Assembly: GCA_900317015.1 (NCBI GenBank)
Contig: ONFH01000111.1
Location: 1 to 5,938, forward strand
Length of the DNA stretch: 5,938 nucleotides
Source: an uncultured Erysipelotrichaceae bacterium
GTDB taxonomy: Bacteria > Bacillota_I > Bacilli_A > Erysipelotrichales > Coprobacillaceae
Direction of reading: 5' to 3'
Position numbers and translations under genes: made by a program. The notes beneath the pieces were generated by a model. That model was not told where the DNA came from. It saw only the letters and a program-made list of their open reading frames with translations, and searched no databases. This document shows positions 5,909 to 5,938 of the stretch, piece after piece. The stretch's first letter is position 1. The number at the start of each line of letters is the position of its first letter.

Positions 5909-5938
5909 TATTTATAAAATCTCTAAATATATTGAAAA

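Overview
The window reads as an ordinary chromosomal stretch of a low-G+C Gram-positive bacterium (Bacillota). The evidence is AT-rich intergenic DNA, strong purine-rich Shine-Dalgarno sites, near-consensus TATAAT promoters, compact intrinsic terminators, and a KtrB/KtrA-type potassium system. An anaerobic gut lineage such as Erysipelotrichia fits the style of the proteins, but that is a guess from general resemblance; no marker gene settles it.

Layout, left to right. (1) 1-732 (+) is the C-terminal three quarters of a stomatin/prohibitin-like SPFH membrane-scaffold protein cut by the window edge, closed by a terminator. (2) 907-1209 (+) is a small stand-alone protein of the DUF4406 / nucleoside 2-deoxyribosyltransferase-like fold with its own extended -10 promoter. 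(3) A perfect 12-bp hairpin separates it from the convergent gene at 1250-2794 (-), an L-lactate permease family transporter (LctP) with a well-formed promoter and a possible upstream cre box. (4) 3061-3399 (-) is a single-domain histidine phosphotransfer (Hpt) protein with its own promoter and a strong terminator, so it appears monocistronic. (5) A gene-free divergent region (3400-3702) follows, with several short palindromes and one tandem duplication. (6) 3703-5112 (+) and 5122-5796 (+) form a tight two-gene operon for the KtrB potassium channel-like subunit and its KtrA (RCK) regulatory ring, ended by a terminator. (7) The last ~100 bases are AT-rich, with a cre-like palindrome and no supported gene.

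The genes do not form one pathway. They look like separate transcription units for membrane organisation, lactate transport, phosphorelay signalling and potassium homeostasis. Only ktrB-ktrA is an obvious functional pair. I see no mobile element, CRISPR array, RNA gene or defence system, and no convincing new system. The points most worth a second look are an isoleucine in KtrA where the Bacillus subtilis protein has an ATP-contacting arginine, the palindromes in front of ktrB, and the orphan Hpt protein.
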